From Lota lota (taxonomy: Eukaryota > Chordata > Actinopteri > Gadiformes > Lotidae): 64,000 nt of DNA. Every line of letters starts with the position of its first letter. Position 1 is the first letter of the stretch. The notes below the pieces were generated by a model. That model saw nothing but the letters and a program-made list of their open reading frames with translations. It did not search any database and was not told the origin of the DNA. The translations under genes were made by a program, and so were the position numbers. The stretch is from NCBI GenBank assembly GCA_026745465.1, contig JACYXH010000826.1:4041792-4105791 (forward strand). The letters are read 5' to 3'. Positions 59,849-64,000 of the stretch are shown piece after piece.

Positions 59849-62813
59849 ATGCATGCTCGTGTCTTCATTGATGTGTGTGCTACCCCGTAGGCTTGTGGAG
59901 GTATGCCCATCTGTGTGTGTGCGTGTGCCCGTGTGAATTTGTGTACAAGACACGTGCCCGTATCCATGTGTATAGTAAAAGTGGGGCATCCCTGTGTCCT
60001 GGGTGCAGGAAGGAGGGTGCCAAGTCATTGCCATAACATGAGTCACCGGAACATTCTGCAGCACCAGAGGAACAAATGACATTTCTTCGCTCGCCCATCT
60101 GCCTCCTCACCAGGAGGGGTTAACGCTGGGCAAAATACCCTCCTAAGGATCGCTTAAGTTGGTGTATTCATTTCAGGGATTTTTTTACACGTTTCTGCTG
60201 TATAATATTTTTTAAATTAAACTGGTAATGACAAAAGAGAGAAATGATAAAACCCCTGGAGACTGCTTAACCTGGAAATACTTGTGCGGGAAAAGTTCGA
60301 TCTTAAGGCCGATTCGAAAATCGAGATCTTTGGCTTCGGTGCGTCTATCGCCTGCGTAGCCCACAGAGGCCAGCATTGCTTACACACACTCCTCCAAAAA
60401 CGTAACATGTGAAGGGGAAGAGATTGAAGATAAGCGAGTTGAGATTTGCGTGTATAGGATATATTTTCATTTCTATGACATGTCATTGTCCTGTTATAAA
60501 GATCAGCATGTCACAGAATCTATGGCGAGGTCTTCAGTGGGTTCCATGTCACAGGTGAGGGCGCGCACGGCGGGCGTGCATGTGGCTTACGTATCCCTGG
60601 TGTGTGCTGCTGAGTAGGGAGACACAACGGTGACCTCACTTTATCCTCAGTCCACTGAGCAGAACCTACTCACACACAAACCTGTACATTAGTATAGTTT
60701 TGTGGCCCCTGGTAGGATGAGGCATGAGAGGTGTGTTTATCTAAAAACCTTCTCTAAAAGACGACGGCGACGAGAGAAAAGGAAATGTGAACTAACATTT
60801 AGACACCACGCTCTTATTTTGAAATAAAATAATACCACCTTGCCTTTTAACTGTCTGTGCAAAGTGTGAGTGTGAATTACAAAAACTGCTATCACAATGT
60901 AAATAGCTGATAGAGCTGTGTCATTATTTAGTTTTGTAATTCTTTTGGTGAGTTTTATTTTGAAGGCACCACGAGATGTAATTGTCTTCCATTGTGTGTC
61001 TAGTCAAATTAAAACTGAATTTCCCTAGCATCCATTAGGAAGGAGCCACCTCAGGGAGAGCTCTGCTGTGTTAGCAGAGCTAAGTCTCATCTAAAAGGTA
61101 CAAGGCCAATCGTTTAGACTCCAATCAATACAACAGTAGCTCTACATCCACAGGCTGCTGACAGTTGGAAGAGCCTAGCAACCAATCCATAAATAGAAGA
61201 GATTCACTTTCTCCCTTTCCTATTTTTCAAAATAAAAGACCAAATTAACTTCATCATGCTGCATCTGTGGCAACAGGGGCCTGAAAGAGTGGAATAAAGC
61301 AAAAACGAAGTGAAAAAACACCTTCTCGTAAGAGCTGTTATATAAGCTTAACTAATTCATTCAGTCCCCTTTTCTCGACCCCAAGGACTCCATGTTAATG
61401 GGATATTACAATCCAAAGGGCAACACCTGAACTCAGAGATTTTATATTATCTCCCGATTATCTCTGTATTACCTCTCTTATACCAAACATCTGCCTTGCA
61501 CCCCAGGGTCCTCTGCTTAATGTGATCATTTACTCTTTACATTTCCAGAGCAGGGCAGGTCAGGCCATGTCAACCTATTAAATGAACAAATAATCAACTC
61601 TTATGCCGATATCAATAGCATATTCGGGAAGGTGAAATACTATCTGTGGCAAAATGTACCCGCAACATGATTTTTTTTGTGCTGGATACTGCTCCACCAT
61701 ATTCCATTCACAAGAATATCATAAAAGTGTCCGTTTCATTTTAGATGAGGCCACTCGCGTCAAGGGGGAAAAACGGGTAATATCGGAATAAACCTATAAT
61801 TCCCTTTTCCACACCACCGCCACACTGAGCTCATCACAGATAATCTGCCAAACGTGTGGAGATGAGAAAATAAATCTGTAGATTTAGACTTCTAGACAGG
61901 ACCACTCACATTTGGACAGATTCTCAGAGTTCTTTCCATGATGGCAATTATGTTTTTCGGAAAGTACGGCATTTTTTGGGAAAATCGTACACATGGTTGA
62001 GGTGCCATCATTCTATTTTCTTTTTATTCAGAATGTCATTCCAGAAGAGAGAACATGAGATGCAGCCCATAACTCAGCCTCCAGGGTAGCTGTGTGGTGA
62101 GTTTGTTTTGATAGGCAATTCTTCAACACCCTTGGTACAGGTTCTGATATTGGACAAGAACCAAGACCTGACAGAGAAAAACACAGATGCTGTAAGTGGG
62201 ATGTGATCCAAACTCCAATCAACTGCTGATTTAACTTACCCAGAAATGTAGGTTGCCAACATCAGGCTTTCTATAAATTGCTTCAGCTCCTCCTCAGAAT
62301 GCACTTATTCATGGTCGACTGTGTTAAAGAACTGACTGACAAAACCTTTGAATTATTACATAACCAAAGTATGACTATTAACAAATGCTCATATAGATCC
62401 AGGCCAACGTGTTATACATTTTTTTGTTTTACATTTTTGTGTCTAGTCAAATTAAAATTCCATGAAGAGGACCACCCATATATATGCCTTTTCAGCAATG
62501 TTTCATATAATAGATACATGGCCAATGTTTTGGATAAAGGAGTTAAACAATACAAACTCATTTAATCAGGATTGAGCTACTTTCTAATAACTTTCTAGTA
62601 TAATCTTTGTACAAGGCTACCACTCACATCTGAACCATTACACTGCATGTAGCACGTATCAGTGAATACTTGAACATCATCCATCATCACACAACAAACC
62701 CCACCACCAACACGTGAGCATTAACCCAACCATCCCATTCCACCTTCTGCATAAATTGGGACGGTTGACGGTACGATGAACCGCTGTCGCTATGCTGCGA
62801 GTGTGCATCCCTG

Positions 62814-62842
62814 GTGTGTGTGTGTGTGTGTGTGTGTGTGTG
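62814..62842. repeat. (GT)14 microsatellite
   Basis: Uninterrupted GT. Confidence 0.95.
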
Positions 62843-63081
62843 GTTGTGTTGGTAGTAGGCGAGCGGCCATGAAGGAGGGAAGGGTGTAATGGCACCATCT
62901 GGTGTGCGCTGAACGTCACTCCTACACACGCTCCTCTGCTAGGAGGAGCAGGTGGAGTCCATCTGCTGGTGCCGTGGATCAGCTCCGTCGTCGTGCTGCA
63001 GAGCGGCTCAAGATTCACACACCTCTCGTTAATGGGGGCCACTGTATGCTTCCAATTGTCGCTACGTCCTTTATACAGTGA

Positions 63082-63101
63082 GGGGGGGGGGGGGGGGGGG
63101 G
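63082..63101. repeat. 20-base G homopolymer
   Basis: Uninterrupted G. Confidence 0.95.
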
Positions 63102-63789
63102 AGTGAGTGTGTTATTTATTCATTTAGTTATTATGATAATAATCGTCTTAAGATGTTGAATTTAATTGAGATATGTTTTAATTGAATATTTTAATGGACA
63201 GCTTTTTTGGAATTGCAATAACATTAGGAGGAAGAAACAAAACATTTCAGCGTTGCATATTTGACAGGTATGAAGTTCTATGCATAGAGATGCCTGGGTA
63301 TAGCTATGTAGATATATAGGTGTAGAGATTTAATTATCTTCTACATACCTGTCCATGCTGAATTATAGATAATAACCCTATTCAAAAGTATAGCACCCCT
63401 GGTACACCCTCTTTAACTTCAAACACAAAACACCCTTCTAGGCCCATTGGACGATTAGCCAGGCATACGCTGTCTTAGCAGGACACCTGTGTGTATCTCA
63501 CCTAGTCATCCAAGACAGGCAAAGTAAAGCTTATATCAGGAAATACATGGGCATCATTCATTCTCTTGAGGTTATATGGCAAATCAAAAAAAAAAGAGTT
63601 AAGATGAATACCATTATCACTACTGGATTCTCCAATCCTAGACTCTTTAGACACTCTGAGACATCCGAACCAATAAGGCTAAAATCAATATCATCATGTT
63701 ATATTTCATACAGTGGTTTTTCACTGTATATCTTCGTGCCATCACAGTGATTTGACAACATTTCATTACTTCATTCACAACATCTACAT

Positions 63790-63830
63790 GTATTCATTTA
63801 GCAGACGCTTTCAACAATGACCCGTTAAGC
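63790..63830 (+). mobile_element. SINE-like tail fragment
   Basis: ATTCATTTAGCAGACGCTTT is the conserved tail motif of the dispersed family also seen at 36225. Confidence 0.45.
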
Positions 63831-64000
63831 GATCGGAAACAATCAAAGCATACAATCAATATCTTTGTAAATCCAACAGTTGCAATGTATCGTTTTTATA
63901 CAATTTACTTATACAAATAAATAATATGTACCGTATACACAATTTATTATTATACTAATTAATACAATCCAGTTTATTGAATGAAAATAATCAGATAATT

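Larger units (their letters stand above)
53137..64000. other. Upstream region or first intron of dgkb
   Basis: No coding exon found. Contains a CA array, a SINE-like head (53519), a candidate 5' UTR exon (55886), GA arrays (56075-56275), GT arrays (59797-59847, 62814-62842), a 20-base G run (63082-63101), a SINE tail (63790) and long unique stretches (57.0-59.7, 60.1-62.7 kb). Confidence 0.7.

Overview
This is vertebrate nuclear DNA, almost certainly from a teleost fish. The only protein-coding gene I can support is split into many short exons with canonical GT-AG introns. It is embedded in very dense CA/GT, GA/CT and tetranucleotide microsatellites, long G/C homopolymers and fish-type dispersed repeats: tRNA-derived SINE-like copies, non-LTR tails ending in short tandem repeats, and small terminal-inverted-repeat elements. 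The microsatellite density resembles gadid genomes, but that is only an impression.

The gene lies on the minus strand and encodes a type I diacylglycerol kinase, best matched by the beta isoform (dgkb). I found 24 coding exons, from the ATG at 53061 down to the TGA at 5583. Every splice phase is compatible. The joined frame is 2,373 nt (790 residues), close to the roughly 800 residues of mammalian DGKB. In order, the protein has a recoverin-homology region, two EF-hands, two C1 zinc fingers, a linker, the DAGK catalytic domain with its GGDGT motif, the accessory domain and a basic C-terminal tail. Its expected role is Ca2+-responsive phosphorylation of diacylglycerol to phosphatidic acid at membranes.

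Layout. 1-660: CpG-rich block with a TATA box and CCAAT box on the minus strand, read as the promoter and first exon of the next gene downstream (etv1 by vertebrate synteny, unproven). 660-3020: intergenic low-complexity DNA. 3020-5582: probable 3' UTR with a good poly(A) signal. 5583-14805: exons 24 to 21 (accessory domain and tail). 16556-26329: exons 20 and 19, separated by a 9.6 kb repeat-rich intron. 31324-38456: exons 18 to 13 (catalytic domain and linker). 39141-41606: exons 12 to 9 (C1 domains). 43002-44743: exons 8 to 6 (EF-hands). 47297-53136: exons 5 to 1, including a 21-nt microexon. 53137-64000: upstream or first-intron DNA with one candidate 5' UTR exon near 55.9 kb.

I saw no previously undescribed multi-gene system. 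The most interesting local features are the microexon, a decayed tandem duplicate of the terminal coding exon with its own splice acceptor, a recurrent arrangement in which pyrimidine microsatellites abut splice acceptors, a possible second promoter at the low end, an inverted pair of miniature transposons, and several strong hairpins. Comparisons with mammalian DGK proteins are from memory; no alignment was run.
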